Assembly: GCF_003987175.1 (NCBI RefSeq)
Contig: NZ_PIPM01000003.1
Span: 62,001-126,000 of the forward strand
Direction of reading: 5' to 3'
From: Aliidiomarina sanyensis
Lineage (GTDB): Bacteria > Pseudomonadota > Gammaproteobacteria > Enterobacterales > Alteromonadaceae
DNA length: 64,000 nt
The position numbers and the translations under genes are program-made. The first letter of the stretch is position 1. Each line of letters starts with the position of its first letter. Below, in pieces: positions 43,702-53,558 of the stretch. The notes beneath the pieces are model-generated. The model saw only the letters and a list, made by a program, of their open reading frames with translations, was not told where the DNA came from and searched no databases.

Positions 43702-45258
43702 ATGAGCGCACAGAAAGACGCCTCTCCAGCTGAGAGCGGTTTGCTCAACCGCATCCTCAATAAAGTCGAAGTCATTGGAAATAAACTACCCGACCCGGCC
43801 GTGATGTTCGCCGGCCTGCTGGTCATTGTGTGGTTTTTGAGCCTGATTTTTGCCCAATTTTCATATAGCGAAATCGATCCACGCTCCGGTGCTCCGGTTG
43901 TGATCAACAATTTGCTTGCGCCTGATGCGCTCGCGAACTTCTTAGCGACCATGGTCGTAACCTTTACATCATTCGCCCCACTCGGGGTGGTGTTAGTTGC
44001 GATGCTTGGTATCGGGGTTGCTGAACGCAGTGGCTTTATCAATGTAGGAATTAAGCTACTCCTGAATAACACTGCGAAATTCCTCCTTACGCCTATTTTG
44101 ATTCTAGTGGCGATCGTCAGCCACACAGCGGTCGATGCGGGATATGTGTTGGTGATTCCGCTCGGGGGCATCATCTTCTACGCGGCGGGCCGACATCCTC
44201 TAGCAGGGATCGCGGCTGCATTTGCGGGTGTATCCGGTGGCTTTAGTGCCAACTTTGTCCCAAGCGCCATCGATCCAATGTTACAGGGGATTACGCAAGA
44301 AGCAGCGCGTCTTTATGACCCAAATATTCTTCTAAACCCTTTGAACAACTGGTACTTCACCGCAGCATCAACCTTGGTCGTGGTGTTAGTCGGTTGGTAT
44401 CTGACGGATCGTGTTATCGAGCCACGTCTAAAGGGAACCGAAGTTGACGGCGATCCGGAAGAAATGCCTCAAATTGAGGAAGTGAATGCGCGCGATCGCA
44501 AAGCATTTACCGCTGGTGGTCTCACCATGATTGGTGGAATTGTCCTCCTCGTTCTTGCGGTGTGGCCAGAAACTTCGGCATTGCGCAACCCTGAGGGTGA
44601 TATTGCCGCCTTTGACGCGCCTTTGATGCAGTCCATTGTGCCTATCATCTTCTTGTTGTTCTGGCTTCCAGGCATCGTCCACGGATATGTTGCGGGCACC
44701 TTCCAGCAGTCCAAAGATGTCATTATGGCGATGTCCAAGACCATGGAAACCATGGCCTACTACCTGGTCATGGCCTTTTTCTGTGCGCTCTTTATCAAAG
44801 CCTTTGGTGATTCGAATCTCGGTATTCTGTTGGCCATGAAAGGTGCAAATTTCCTCCAGTCACTTGCAGTCCCAGGACCCGTCACCTTGGTTGGTATCGT
44901 CTTCTTGGTCGCGGTAATTAACTTGTTTGTCGGCTCAGCAAGTGCAAAATGGTTGCTCATTTCACCCATTTTCGTCCCCATGCTGATGCAACTGGGGATC
45001 TCACCTGACTTAACACAGGCGGCTTACCGGGTCGGTGATTCTGTAAGTAACATCATTACCCCACTGCTGCCGTACTTCCCGCTTGTAGTGGTTTACTGTC
45101 AGCGATATGTGAAGAACACTGGAATCGGAACCCTCGTTTCCATGATGCTTCCATACAGTGTCGCCCTCGGTATTATTTGGACCGCATTCCTATTGCTCTA
45201 CTGGGCGTTGGGAATCCCACTCGGCGTGCAAGCAAACTACGTCTATCCCGCGGGTTAA
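43702..45258 (+). CDS. abgT: AbgT-family transporter
   Basis: 518 residues with about eleven to twelve membrane segments, similar in length to E. coli AbgT (508). Family signatures are KLPDPAVMFAGLLVIVW near the N-terminus, the SHTAVDAGYVLVIPLGG segment, GVSGGFSANFVPSAIDPML, and GSASAKWLLISPIFVPMLM. Known members import p-aminobenzoyl-glutamate or export sulfonamide-type drugs with a proton or sodium gradient. Which applies here cannot be told. It is followed by a terminator and then by an M20-family deacetylase gene, a pairing reminiscent of abgABT. Confidence 0.92.
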   Translation: MSAQKDASPAESGLLNRILNKVEVIGNKLPDPAVMFAGLLVIVWFLSLIFAQFSYSEIDPRSGAPVVINNLLAPDALANFLATMVVTFTSFAPLGVVLVAMLGIGVAERSGFINVGIKLLLNNTAKFLLTPILILVAIVSHTAVDAGYVLVIPLGGIIFYAAGRHPLAGIAAAFAGVSGGFSANFVPSAIDPMLQGITQEAARLYDPNILLNPLNNWYFTAASTLVVVLVGWYLTDRVIEPRLKGTEVDGDPEEMPQIEEVNARDRKAFTAGGLTMIGGIVLLVLAVWPETSALRNPEGDIAAFDAPLMQSIVPIIFLLFWLPGIVHGYVAGTFQQSKDVIMAMSKTMETMAYYLVMAFFCALFIKAFGDSNLGILLAMKGANFLQSLAVPGPVTLVGIVFLVAVINLFVGSASAKWLLISPIFVPMLMQLGISPDLTQAAYRVGDSVSNIITPLLPYFPLVVVYCQRYVKNTGIGTLVSMMLPYSVALGIIWTAFLLLYWALGIPLGVQANYVYPAG

Positions 45259-45281
45259 CCTTCCCGCTGAACCCCCGCCAA

Positions 45282-45308
45282 ACGCCCAGATAATCTCTGG
45301 GCGTTTTT
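45282..45308 (+). terminator. Intrinsic terminator after abgT
   Basis: Perfect 9-bp stem ACGCCCAGA/TCTGGGCGT with a TAATC loop and a T run. Confidence 0.92.
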
Positions 45309-45388
45309 CGTTCGCAGCCTCAACCAGCACTCCCTTCAGATAGCGAAGCATGGTAGGATGAACGACGTTATTTTGAACGGAGTTTTTT

Positions 45389-46558
45389 ATGGCGTCGTCC
45401 ACCCCTCCTGGTTTTTTAGAGATGTATCGGCAGCTGATAGCAGCCCCTTCCGTATCATGCTTAGAACCCAATTGGGATATCTCCAATCGTCAGGTGATCG
45501 AACTGCTTGGAGACTGGTTAAAAACACTTGGTTTTCACGTTGAAATTCAAGAGCTTGAACGACAAGCTGGGAAGTTTAATCTATTGGCTACCATGAATCC
45601 GCCCAACGGCGTGACCGATGGTGGACTTCTGCTCGCTGGACATACCGATACAGTTCCTTGGGACGAAGGCCGTTGGACACGCGATCCGTTCACACTCACC
45701 GAAGCGGATAATAAGCTCTATGGATTGGGCAGCGCGGATATGAAGGGCTTTTTTGCCTTTGTCATCGAAGCCATCCGTGATCTTGATATGCGTCGACTCA
45801 CCAAGCCGTTGCGAATTCTCGCCACCGCAGATGAAGAAACCACGATGGCGGGCGCTCGGGAACTGCGCCGATTTGCCGACCTTCGTCCAGATTATGCTGT
45901 GATCGGCGAACCAACCAGTATGGTTCCAGTCCGCATGCACAAGGGTCACACGACAGACTGCATTCGAATCACCGGACGTTCGGGACACAGTTCCAATCCA
46001 GCCGCAGGTCTCAACGCAATCAACATCATGCATGATGTGATTGGTCGTTTGAAACACCTGGAACAAACGTTCAAAGATAAATTCCACGAGCCGGCTTTTG
46101 AAGTACCTTACCCCACATTAAATTTCGGACATATTCACGGTGGCGATGCTGCGAACCGAATTTGTGCCTGCTGTGAGTTACACATGGATATGCGGCCCCT
46201 TCCAGGAATGCATGTGAATACTCTCAACGAAATGCTCCATGAATGCCTTGCGCCAATTCGTGAGCAGTACGCTGGGGCTCTACAAGTCGTTGCAATGCAC
46301 GAACCGATACCCGGCTATGCGACCCCCGCAGATGCCGCTTTGGTCCGTATGGCGGAGGCGATCAGCGGCCACACGGCCGAGCCTGCAAACTATTGCACTG
46401 AGGCCCCTTTTATTCATGATCTTGGTTGTGAAACCATTGTGATGGGCCCAGGCTCCATCCGCCAAGCCCATCAACCGGATGAGTTTATTACGCTAGCCGA
46501 GGTTCTGCCCGCACAGCAGAAAATTCGCGCATTAATTGAGAAGGCATGTTGCGCATGA
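45389..46558 (+). CDS. argE: Acetylornithine deacetylase (M20 family)
   Basis: 389 residues (E. coli ArgE 383). Metal-binding motifs: [21 protein letters not shown], and the catalytic Glu pair in [11 protein letters not shown]; then [17 protein letters not shown] and the C-terminal [14 protein letters not shown] ligand block. It hydrolyses N-acetylornithine to ornithine and acetate. GGAG lies 6 nt before the ATG. No other arg gene is nearby and I see no ARG box, so a different N-acyl amino acid substrate is possible given the AbgT neighbour. Its stop overlaps the rnhB start by four bases (ATGA). Confidence 0.9.
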   Translation: MASSTPPGFLEMYRQLIAAPSVSCLEPNWDISNRQVIELLGDWLKTLGFHVEIQELERQAGKFNLLATMNPPNGVTDGGLLLAGHTDTVPWDEGRWTRDPFTLTEADNKLYGLGSADMKGFFAFVIEAIRDLDMRRLTKPLRILATADEETTMAGARELRRFADLRPDYAVIGEPTSMVPVRMHKGHTTDCIRITGRSGHSSNPAAGLNAINIMHDVIGRLKHLEQTFKDKFHEPAFEVPYPTLNFGHIHGGDAANRICACCELHMDMRPLPGMHVNTLNEMLHECLAPIREQYAGALQVVAMHEPIPGYATPADAALVRMAEAISGHTAEPANYCTEAPFIHDLGCETIVMGPGSIRQAHQPDEFITLAEVLPAQQKIRALIEKACCA

Positions 46559-47196
46559 GTGTTGCGAATGGGCCAATGCGGGGAATGAACGTTGAAACCC
46601 TCCCGGTCTTATCGGCCGAACTTCTGATCTGCGGAGCGGATGAAGCAGGTCGCGGCCCAATCGCAGGCCCAGTGGTTGCCGCTGCGGTGATACTTCACCC
46701 GGAGCAACCCATCGAAGGAATCAAAGATTCCAAGAAACTGAGCGAAAAGAAACGCGAACGGTTGAGCGAAGAAATCAAATCGAAAGCATACTGTTGGGCC
46801 ATTGCTCAGTGTGATCCAGAAGAAATTGACGAGCTCAATATCTTGCAAGCGTCGTTACTCGCCATGAAGCGTGCCATTGAGGCCTTACCGGTTGCCCCAA
46901 GCAAAGCATTAATTGACGGCAACCGCGCGCCCAAATTATCGATTCCAGCACAGGCCGTTATTCAAGGTGATGCAACGGAGGCGACGATCGGGGCCGCTTC
47001 GATTCTTGCCAAGGTTGAACGCGATCGCCAAATGTTACTGTGGCATCAGCACTTCCCACACTACGACTTTGCGAAACACAAAGCCTATCCAACGGTAGCT
47101 CACCTCGAAGCACTTCGCACACACGGTATTTCGCCGATTCACCGGAAAAGTTTTCGACCGGTCCGTGAACTAATTGAAGCAAAAACGAATCCATAA
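46555..47196 (+). CDS. rnhB: Ribonuclease HII
   Basis: About 213 residues (E. coli RNase HII 198, the extra being an N-terminal tail). Catalytic carboxylates lie in [14 protein letters not shown], with the further family blocks [23 protein letters not shown] and [17 protein letters not shown]. It removes single ribonucleotides and RNA from RNA-DNA hybrids in the cytosol. I chose the ATG at 46555, which overlaps argE by four bases; another in-frame ATG 30 nt downstream is possible. In many gammaproteobacteria rnhB precedes dnaE, but here dnaE lies elsewhere. Confidence 0.95.
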   Translation: MSVANGPMRGMNVETLPVLSAELLICGADEAGRGPIAGPVVAAAVILHPEQPIEGIKDSKKLSEKKRERLSEEIKSKAYCWAIAQCDPEEIDELNILQASLLAMKRAIEALPVAPSKALIDGNRAPKLSIPAQAVIQGDATEATIGAASILAKVERDRQMLLWHQHFPHYDFAKHKAYPTVAHLEALRTHGISPIHRKSFRPVRELIEAKTNP

Positions 47197-47248
47197 CATG
47201 TCCATCACATTTAAAAAAATAAAAATGAACGCAAAAGGAGTTTATTCC

Positions 47249-48298
47249 ATGATGTTCCCATCTCGTAGCCGTTTACTTATGGCTACAATCGTCGCAAGCG
47301 GCATTCTTGCGACGACATTTAGCGCGTCTGCTTCGGCACAACAATTTACCGATGCGCAGCGTTCTCAGCATACACTTGCTTGTGTTCAAGAAGCACAAGC
47401 GGCACAGCCCTACATTCTGGGCGGTATTGCCATGAATGAATTAGCCGATATGATCCGAGATATGGACGCGCAAGCGGGCGACAGCCCCGGCCATATTCGG
47501 ACACTGACTCGCATGGTTTCCATGTACGAAGCTTGGGAGCAGATTGCAAGTCGACACTCCGCTGATGAATTCCTTGAGTACGACACTTGTAGTTTTTCAG
47601 GTGGATTTGGGCTTCTTTTAGCGCCCGCAGTTGCCGAACACTGCAATCAATCTCAGTTTAATTTTTGGTGTGTCAGCATGATCACTGACTACAACTTTGT
47701 CGCTCCAATGCACACCAATGATCCCGGTCGCACCCTGTTTGCCGAGCGCGATCAGCGTTGCCAATCTTTCAATCAAGAATACGCACAAATTCTTGAAGAA
47801 GCGGAAATGGCAGGCGCTATTTCTGATGCTCGCCTACAGCAAATGCGGCAAGATATGTATCGCGTATTCGAACAAGCAGCGCAAAACCGTGCTTACGAGG
47901 ACCCCGACCAAGCAGAAGCAACATTCCTCGACTTCGCAAATAAAGCGATAGTATTTGAAGAGCGTCGTCTCGCGGGCGTATACGGTTCGGTCCGCAATGG
48001 CATGCGCGCACTGATGCTCGAAAACACGCACCAGTGGGATACGTGTATTCGCACGGGCGGTGGTCCCGTTCCACAACAAGAAGCCAACTTCAGCCCGTTT
48101 CGGGCATTTGATGAGCTCGAATGGTGCAATATCGAGTCACAAGCCATGCTTTCAGATGACAACGTCACCCAGGAGCGCTTTACCCGTTACAACCAGCGCT
48201 GTGCTGAAATTGCCTTCTTCGATGAAGATATCGCGCTTGTCTGCGACCACGATGCACAAACGCCATTTTGCCAAGTGCATTACGAGAAAGCTGAATAG
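47249..48298 (+). CDS. Exported protein of unknown function
   Basis: I do not recognise this 349-residue protein. It has a signal peptide (SRLLMATIVASGILATTFSASASA) and a mature alpha-helical part. Eight cysteines occur in that part (LACVQE, DTCSFSG, EHCNQS, WCVSM, QRCQSF, DTCIRT, EWCNIE, QRCAEI) plus two near the end, enough for several disulfides. No catalytic or binding motif stands out. I chose the ATG at 47249, with AAAGGAG 8 nt upstream, over an ATG 75 nt earlier inside rnhB. A strong terminator follows. Confidence 0.65.
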   Translation: MMFPSRSRLLMATIVASGILATTFSASASAQQFTDAQRSQHTLACVQEAQAAQPYILGGIAMNELADMIRDMDAQAGDSPGHIRTLTRMVSMYEAWEQIASRHSADEFLEYDTCSFSGGFGLLLAPAVAEHCNQSQFNFWCVSMITDYNFVAPMHTNDPGRTLFAERDQRCQSFNQEYAQILEEAEMAGAISDARLQQMRQDMYRVFEQAAQNRAYEDPDQAEATFLDFANKAIVFEERRLAGVYGSVRNGMRALMLENTHQWDTCIRTGGGPVPQQEANFSPFRAFDELEWCNIESQAMLSDDNVTQERFTRYNQRCAEIAFFDEDIALVCDHDAQTPFCQVHYEKAE

Positions 48299-48333
48299 AC
48301 TTATATTTCGATAATCCGAGCAAAGATAACAAA

Positions 48334-48366
48334 AAGCCAAGGCGCTTTGCGCCTTGGCTTTTCTTA
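48334..48366. terminator. Bidirectional terminator
   Basis: Perfect 12-bp stem AAGCCAAGGCGC/GCGCCTTGGCTT with a TTT loop. T-rich on the plus side and five T on the minus side, between convergent genes. Confidence 0.92.
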
Positions 48367-48405
48367 TTCTAAACACATCGCCTGAATGCGGATGAGCCGC
48401 TGTGT

Positions 48406-50022
48406 TTAGCGCATTACAGTGAGCATCTGGACGGGGTCCTCTAGGAAGGTCTGCCAGCGCTTGTTGAAGTTGGCAATGGTTGCCCCATCAATAAACCGAT
48501 GGTCGCCCGACCAGCTCGCGGTCATGATGTCCCGCCCCACGACTGACCCATCGGCCGCGAAGCGTGGCAATGTCTGCACTTTTCCAAGAGCCACAATGGC
48601 CGCTTCTGGTTTATTGATAATAGGCGTTGTTACCGTCCCACCGACCACTCCGATATTCGAGATGGTAATGGTGCCACCTTTCATATCGGCTTGAGCTACT
48701 TTTCCTTCCCGGGCAGCAGCAGTTAAACGGTTCACTTCCTCGGCCACTTCAAGTAGTGATTTTTGATTCACCTGTTTGATATTCGGGACCATTAAGCCAA
48801 CCTTGGTGGCCACGGCCATGCCGATGTTGTGGTCATCAAAATAGGTAATCTCAGTTCCTTCGTCGTTTAGCTGAGCATTGAGAATCGGGAACTCAGTCAG
48901 TGCGAGCGACAGAGCCTTAATAAAGAATGGCATAAGGGTCAGACGCACACCCTGCTCCGCGTATTGGGCCTTCATGCGCGCATGAAGCGTACGCAATTCT
49001 GTAAGGTCAAATTCCTCAGCATAGGTAAAATGCGGAATGGTACGAACCGACTCGGCCATTTGACGCGCCATCGCTGCTCGAACCCCACGCATCGGCTCCG
49101 TCCGAGTACCACCTGATTTCGCCACGGGCTTCGAGGACGTGGCCTCCGCCTGTGAGGCAACAGGTGCATTGGAGGTTTTCAGATCTTCTTTTAGAATCCG
49201 GCCTTTCTTACCAGAACCTTGGACTTGCGTGAGATCAATACTCTGCTCACGTGCACGTCGACGCACGGCTGGGCTCGCCAGAACTTTGCCGGGTGCCGCC
49301 GCTTGCGGCGCCTCATACTGACCGCCTGCGGCACGCGCTGTATCGGCCTCCCGCTGGGTTGATTCAGCGGTCTCGCTTTTCTTAACCGCTTCCGCTGATG
49401 GTGTAGTAGTTGACGTTCCTCCAGCACCAGCACCCGCTTCAGCCAATGCAAATAAAGGTTCGCCTACTTTCGCAATCTCGCCTTTCGCATAATACAATTT
49501 TGCGACGGTTCCATCGGACTTCGCTGGAATCTCAACCACCGCCTTATCGGTCATCACTTCAACGACTACTTCGTCTTCAACGACCGAATCACCCTCGGCA
49601 ACTCGCCATTCAACGATTTCGCACTCAACAATGCCTTCACCAATATCCGGCAGAATAAAATCGCTCAGGGCGGCAGATCCCGCATTCGACGTAACCTGCT
49701 TGATCTCTTCCGGTGCCGAATCTGCTGGTTTTACGGGTTGTGGCTTACTCTCCGCTTGTTTTGGCGCTGCGGCCGCCGCTTCGCCTTCAGCATCAATGGC
49801 GAATAATGGCTCACCCACTTTCGCGATATCACCCTTGGCATAATAAAGCTTCGTGACGGTCCCATCGAATTTCGCCGGGATCTCGACCACCGCCTTATCG
49901 GTCATCACTTCGACAACGACCTGATCCTCTTTCACTGAATCGCCTTCCTGGACCTGCCATTCGACGATTTCACACTCAACGATACCTTCGCCGATATCCG
50001 GTAAAATGAAATCCGTACTCAT
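48406..50022 (-). CDS. bkdB: E2 component of branched-chain 2-oxoacid dehydrogenase, two lipoyl domains
   Basis: 538 residues. Lipoyl domain 1 (3-78, lipoyl-lysine K43 in MTDKAVVEIPAK), Ala/Pro-rich linker, lipoyl domain 2 (about 120-195, K160), peripheral-subunit-binding domain (about 253-290, ASPAVRRRAREQ and GRILKEDL) and a catalytic acyltransferase domain (about 310-538) with H508 and D512 in DHRFIDG. It transfers the acyl group from lipoate to CoA. The two lipoyl domains are near copies (about 75% identical by eye). It follows E1beta by 11 nt. No E3 gene is present here. Substrate inferred from the E1 subunits. Confidence 0.93.
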   Translation of the reverse strand: MSTDFILPDIGEGIVECEIVEWQVQEGDSVKEDQVVVEVMTDKAVVEIPAKFDGTVTKLYYAKGDIAKVGEPLFAIDAEGEAAAAAPKQAESKPQPVKPADSAPEEIKQVTSNAGSAALSDFILPDIGEGIVECEIVEWRVAEGDSVVEDEVVVEVMTDKAVVEIPAKSDGTVAKLYYAKGEIAKVGEPLFALAEAGAGAGGTSTTTPSAEAVKKSETAESTQREADTARAAGGQYEAPQAAAPGKVLASPAVRRRAREQSIDLTQVQGSGKKGRILKEDLKTSNAPVASQAEATSSKPVAKSGGTRTEPMRGVRAAMARQMAESVRTIPHFTYAEEFDLTELRTLHARMKAQYAEQGVRLTLMPFFIKALSLALTEFPILNAQLNDEGTEITYFDDHNIGMAVATKVGLMVPNIKQVNQKSLLEVAEEVNRLTAAAREGKVAQADMKGGTITISNIGVVGGTVTTPIINKPEAAIVALGKVQTLPRFAADGSVVGRDIMTASWSGDHRFIDGATIANFNKRWQTFLEDPVQMLTVMR

Positions 50023-50033
50023 GTGCGTTCCTC

Positions 50034-51011
50034 TTAATAATCCAGTGACCGTTTGATCATTTCATAGGTCTTCAGGTGATCCGAGAAGTATTCCTTCTCA
50101 TGTGCCAGCGGATACGGAGTATCCAGTCCAGAGGCACGCATCACAGGTGACTCAAGGTATAGGAAGCAGCGCTCTTGAATAGTCGCTGCGACCTCACTAC
50201 CGAAAGCCATCGTGTGGGGTGCTTCTTGGCTTACGACAAGACGGCCAGTTTTCATCACTGATTTTGCAACGGTGTCGACATCCCAAGGAAGGATGCTGCG
50301 GAGGTCGACGATTTCAACGCTCACCCCATCTTTCGCAGCCAACTCAGCGGCTCGCTCGATCACTTCAATCTGAGCACCCCAACCCACCACGGTAACGTCA
50401 CTGCCATCTTGTACGACTTCAGCTTTTCCAAGCGGAATGGTGTATTCCTCTTCGGGAACCTCGCCCACTGCGGCACGATACAAACGCTTTGGCTCCATAA
50501 AGAGCACTGGGTTTGGATCAAAAATAGCACTTAACAACAGGCCTTTTGCTTGGTATGGATTCCGAGGAATAACAATCTTCAAGCCGGGCGTATGCGCAAA
50601 ATAGGCTTCCGGTGATTGTGAATGATAATGACCACCGTGAATTCCACCACCGTAAGGAGTTCGGATGGTTAAACCACCGACATTGAACTCATTTCCTGAG
50701 CGGTAGCGAAACTTCGCAGTTTCATTCACGATTTGGTCAAACGCTGGGAAAATATAGTCACCGAACTGAATCTCAGCGATCGGGAAGCTCCCTTGCGATG
50801 CTAAACCGTTGGCAAAACCAATGATCCCTTGCTCAACCAATGGTGTGTTAAAGCAGCGATGGCGGCCATACTTTTCTTGCAGACCACTGGTCGCACGAAA
50901 CACGCCACCGAAATGCCCCACATCCTCCCCGAACACCGATACTTTGTCATTTTTTGCCATCGCCACATCAAGGGCACTGTTGATGGCTTGGAGTAAATTC
51001 ATCTTGGCCAT
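50034..51011 (-). CDS. bkdA2: E1 beta subunit of branched-chain 2-oxoacid dehydrogenase
   Basis: 325 residues. Transketolase central and C-terminal domains: [37 protein letters not shown]-like [42 protein letters not shown] and the C-terminal [17 protein letters not shown]. With E1 alpha it decarboxylates 2-oxoacids of valine, leucine and isoleucine using thiamine diphosphate and passes the acyl group to lipoyl E2. Its ATG overlaps the E1 alpha stop by one base (TAATG). Confidence 0.94.
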   Translation of the reverse strand: MAKMNLLQAINSALDVAMAKNDKVSVFGEDVGHFGGVFRATSGLQEKYGRHRCFNTPLVEQGIIGFANGLASQGSFPIAEIQFGDYIFPAFDQIVNETAKFRYRSGNEFNVGGLTIRTPYGGGIHGGHYHSQSPEAYFAHTPGLKIVIPRNPYQAKGLLLSAIFDPNPVLFMEPKRLYRAAVGEVPEEEYTIPLGKAEVVQDGSDVTVVGWGAQIEVIERAAELAAKDGVSVEIVDLRSILPWDVDTVAKSVMKTGRLVVSQEAPHTMAFGSEVAATIQERCFLYLESPVMRASGLDTPYPLAHEKEYFSDHLKTYEMIKRSLDY

Positions 51012-52204
51012 TACTGCACGCCCCCTGACGTTTTTGGATACGCATCTGGATATTTTTTAATGTGTGCTTTGAGTTCTTCAAGCTGCGCTTTCAAAGCATC
51101 CGTCGGTGCATCGTACACGTCGTTGATGATCTCATCTACGTGGGGAACTGGAACCTTTTCAGCATCTTTCAATGCCGCAAGCACTGTCTCTTTATGGGCT
51201 TGATATTGTGCATCAGCCTCATCTTCGGTAATCCAGCCTTTCTTAACCAACCAATTGCGGAACCGAATCATCGGCTCGCGTACACGCCGCGCCTCTTCTT
51301 CTTCTCGCGTACGGTAACCTGTTGGATCATCCGAGGTCGAGTGACCCGCCATCCGGTACGACATCGCTTCAATCAACACCGGTTCATTCTCTTCCACCGC
51401 TAAACGACGCGCCTCTTGGGTCGCCGCATAGACCGCAAAGATATCGTTACCGTCAACGCGAATCGCTTTCATACCGTAACCGGTGGCGCGCGGCGCAATA
51501 CCGTCGCCAGCAAATTGTTCAACGGCTGGCGTCGAGATGGCATAGCCATTATTCCGACAGAAGAAAATCACCGGTACTTTAAACACTGCTGCCATATTAA
51601 GGCCTGCGTGGAAATCGCCCTCTGACGCAGCCCCTTCCCCGAAGTAGCAAAGCGTACACGTCTTGTCGCCACTTTGCTTTTGACCAAATGCGTACCCAGT
51701 GGCTTGGGGAATTTGGGTGCCCAAAGGCGAAGAGATGGTCATAAAGTTCAGTGCGGCGCAGCCATAATGCACCGGCATCTGACGTCCTTTGCCTAAATCT
51801 TTGGCGTTCGAGAACAGCTGATTCATAAACTGTTCAATGGTAAAACCGCGAAAGGCGAGCGCACCTTGTTCACGGTATTGTCCCATAATCATGTCTTCGA
51901 ACTGCAACGCTGCAGCAGAGCCGATCGCTGCTGCCTCCTCGCCCAGTGAAGATAGATAGAAGCTAATCCGTCCTTGCCGTTGGGCAGCAATCATACGCTC
52001 ATCCAATACGCGAATGAACTGCATCGTGCTGAACATTTTCAATGCCAAATCTTTCTCAATCTTAGGCAGTTTGGCGCCTTTATGGACGGTTCCGTCCTCT
52101 TTCAAGACTTGGAACATCGGGATATCCAGCGCATTTGCTGGAATGACCTGAAGCTCGGTCGTGACCGCAGTTTTTTGCGGGTCCTTTGCCATTTGCTTAG
52201 CCAT
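51011..52204 (-). CDS. bkdA1: E1 alpha subunit of branched-chain 2-oxoacid dehydrogenase
   Basis: About 397 residues. Thiamine-diphosphate-binding motif [34 protein letters not shown] is intact, as are [14 protein letters not shown] and the phosphorylation-loop-like [16 protein letters not shown]. It is the decarboxylating part of the BCKD complex (EC 1.2.4.4 type) in branched-chain amino-acid breakdown. Two starts are possible: ATG 52204 (GAGAG 6 nt upstream, chosen) and ATG 52228. It is the first gene of the operon; a LiuR-like site lies about 115 nt upstream. Confidence 0.92.
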   Translation of the reverse strand: MAKQMAKDPQKTAVTTELQVIPANALDIPMFQVLKEDGTVHKGAKLPKIEKDLALKMFSTMQFIRVLDERMIAAQRQGRISFYLSSLGEEAAAIGSAAALQFEDMIMGQYREQGALAFRGFTIEQFMNQLFSNAKDLGKGRQMPVHYGCAALNFMTISSPLGTQIPQATGYAFGQKQSGDKTCTLCYFGEGAASEGDFHAGLNMAAVFKVPVIFFCRNNGYAISTPAVEQFAGDGIAPRATGYGMKAIRVDGNDIFAVYAATQEARRLAVEENEPVLIEAMSYRMAGHSTSDDPTGYRTREEEEARRVREPMIRFRNWLVKKGWITEDEADAQYQAHKETVLAALKDAEKVPVPHVDEIINDVYDAPTDALKAQLEELKAHIKKYPDAYPKTSGGVQ

Positions 52205-52319
52205 AGCTTTCTCTCGTGTACTGACCATCGTCAGCTCAGTTCTGGATTTAGATTTTTATCATGGTTCCGGTGAGCACGCACGTCCACCCAAACCTTAAAT
52301 TTGTTTCGCCAACTTTACC

Positions 52320-52334
52320 TTTACGTAAACGTCG
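52320..52334 (-). promoter_or_regulatory. LiuR-like MerR-family operator before the bkd operon
   Basis: On the minus strand CGACGTTTACGTAAA sits between TTGCAA (a -35-like hexamer, plus 52335-52340) and TAAAGT (a -10-like hexamer, plus 52313-52318), 17 bp apart. GACGTTTACGT resembles the LiuR box as I recall it for branched-chain catabolism genes in marine gammaproteobacteria, and MerR-type regulators bind within such spacers. Confidence 0.45.
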
Positions 52335-52483
52335 TTGCAAATATCTTCCGGGCCATCATCTGCTTCTATTTTACCTTGTGCGTACACGAGACGATACAAC
52401 CGAATTGCAACGCCTTTGAACGCATGGGAACGCCTGTGCACCATAGTGTACAGCCAAGTTTATAGCGCCACGCGTTAATCTGT

Positions 52484-53527
52484 TCAGACCAGATTCAATG
52501 TATCTGCGGGAATCGCAGTCACTGTCAATAGTGCACGCTGACCGAGGGCGACCTTCGCATTCGGGAAAATAATGGACTCTCCCTCCTGCTCGGCTTGATA
52601 GACGATATCGCCATCTCGGGCGAGGACATCGCCTTTTGCGAAAGACGTGAAGTTCGCAACATCGTCTGGAAAGTTCAGAGAAAAATCCGCTTGGGTTCGA
52701 TTGATGCTCCGTAGCACCTGATATACGTGGTAGTCACCGGCGACAAAGCTTCCATCCACTTCAGCCCCTTGGGTTATGAGCCGCTTGAGTTGATTCTTTG
52801 TTTTCGCAAAACGCGTCATGTCGTTTTGACCAAACGGACGCACTTTACCAAGTTCCACCGTAAATCCGTGCGCTCGAAAGCGATTCACAGAAAAATAGGA
52901 GAAAGTCGTCGTAGGGCCGTCATTTAACAGGATAACTGGCACATCCATTTGTTTGAGGAGTTGCAGCTGTCGCTTGGAATAAGGGCGTCCATCTTGAAAC
53001 GGATACACCGCAAATTTTTCGTGTGCCGAGTCCCGAATAGCCGTATGCATATCGTAATGGATTCGTTCCCGTGGTTCTGAAGCTGCGCGAGAAGAATTGA
53101 AAAACCGATCCATGTATATTTCGAGCTGTTTTGCACGCTCTCGCTCGCGATTAATCAATCCCTCTCCACGGCTATGAGCACCTGAAAACAAGCGATTCAT
53201 GTTTTCTTCAACGAATCGCTCACCGATATTCATAGCAGCTGGATTAGCAATAAGAAACATCACGCGGCAGGTTGGGACGAGCTCACCTGTTCGAATTGCC
53301 TCAATTAACTCATCGACAATCTCAATTGGCGCCGTCTCATCCCCGTGCACAGCGCAACTCAAGACAAGATCGAGTGACGTATCGTTCAGCGGTGTGAACA
53401 CGATAACACCGCTATCCCACACTTCGACCGTGACACCATTGGGAAGGATTTGTTTCGCGTGGATCGCCACACCCCATTCATGGGTTCGCGTGAACGCTAA
53501 AAAATTACCCGCAGGCACTTCTGTCAT
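52484..53527 (-). CDS. astE: Succinylglutamate desuccinylase
   Basis: 347 residues (E. coli AstE 322). Zinc-dependent amidohydrolase of the AstE/aspartoacylase family: ligands H61 and E64 in VHGDETAPIE, H161 in DMHTA, and candidate catalytic E225 in FTVELGKV. It splits N-succinylglutamate to succinate and glutamate, the last step of the AST arginine pathway. I set the start at ATG 53527 (MTEVPAGNFLAF), because the open frame up to 53665 runs through the neighbouring gene. The other ast genes are not in this window. It follows the DUF599 gene by 31 nt. Confidence 0.9.
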   Translation of the reverse strand: MTEVPAGNFLAFTRTHEWGVAIHAKQILPNGVTVEVWDSGVIVFTPLNDTSLDLVLSCAVHGDETAPIEIVDELIEAIRTGELVPTCRVMFLIANPAAMNIGERFVEENMNRLFSGAHSRGEGLINRERERAKQLEIYMDRFFNSSRAASEPRERIHYDMHTAIRDSAHEKFAVYPFQDGRPYSKRQLQLLKQMDVPVILLNDGPTTTFSYFSVNRFRAHGFTVELGKVRPFGQNDMTRFAKTKNQLKRLITQGAEVDGSFVAGDYHVYQVLRSINRTQADFSLNFPDDVANFTSFAKGDVLARDGDIVYQAEQEGESIIFPNAKVALGQRALLTVTAIPADTLNLV

Positions 53528-53558
53528 CACTTCAGACACACCATAAACCTCGTATACG

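Noticed and set aside
43650-44174. 174-residue minus-strand frame over the AbgT start
   Set aside because: Antisense of conserved AbgT sequence, low-complexity Ser/Thr-rich reading.
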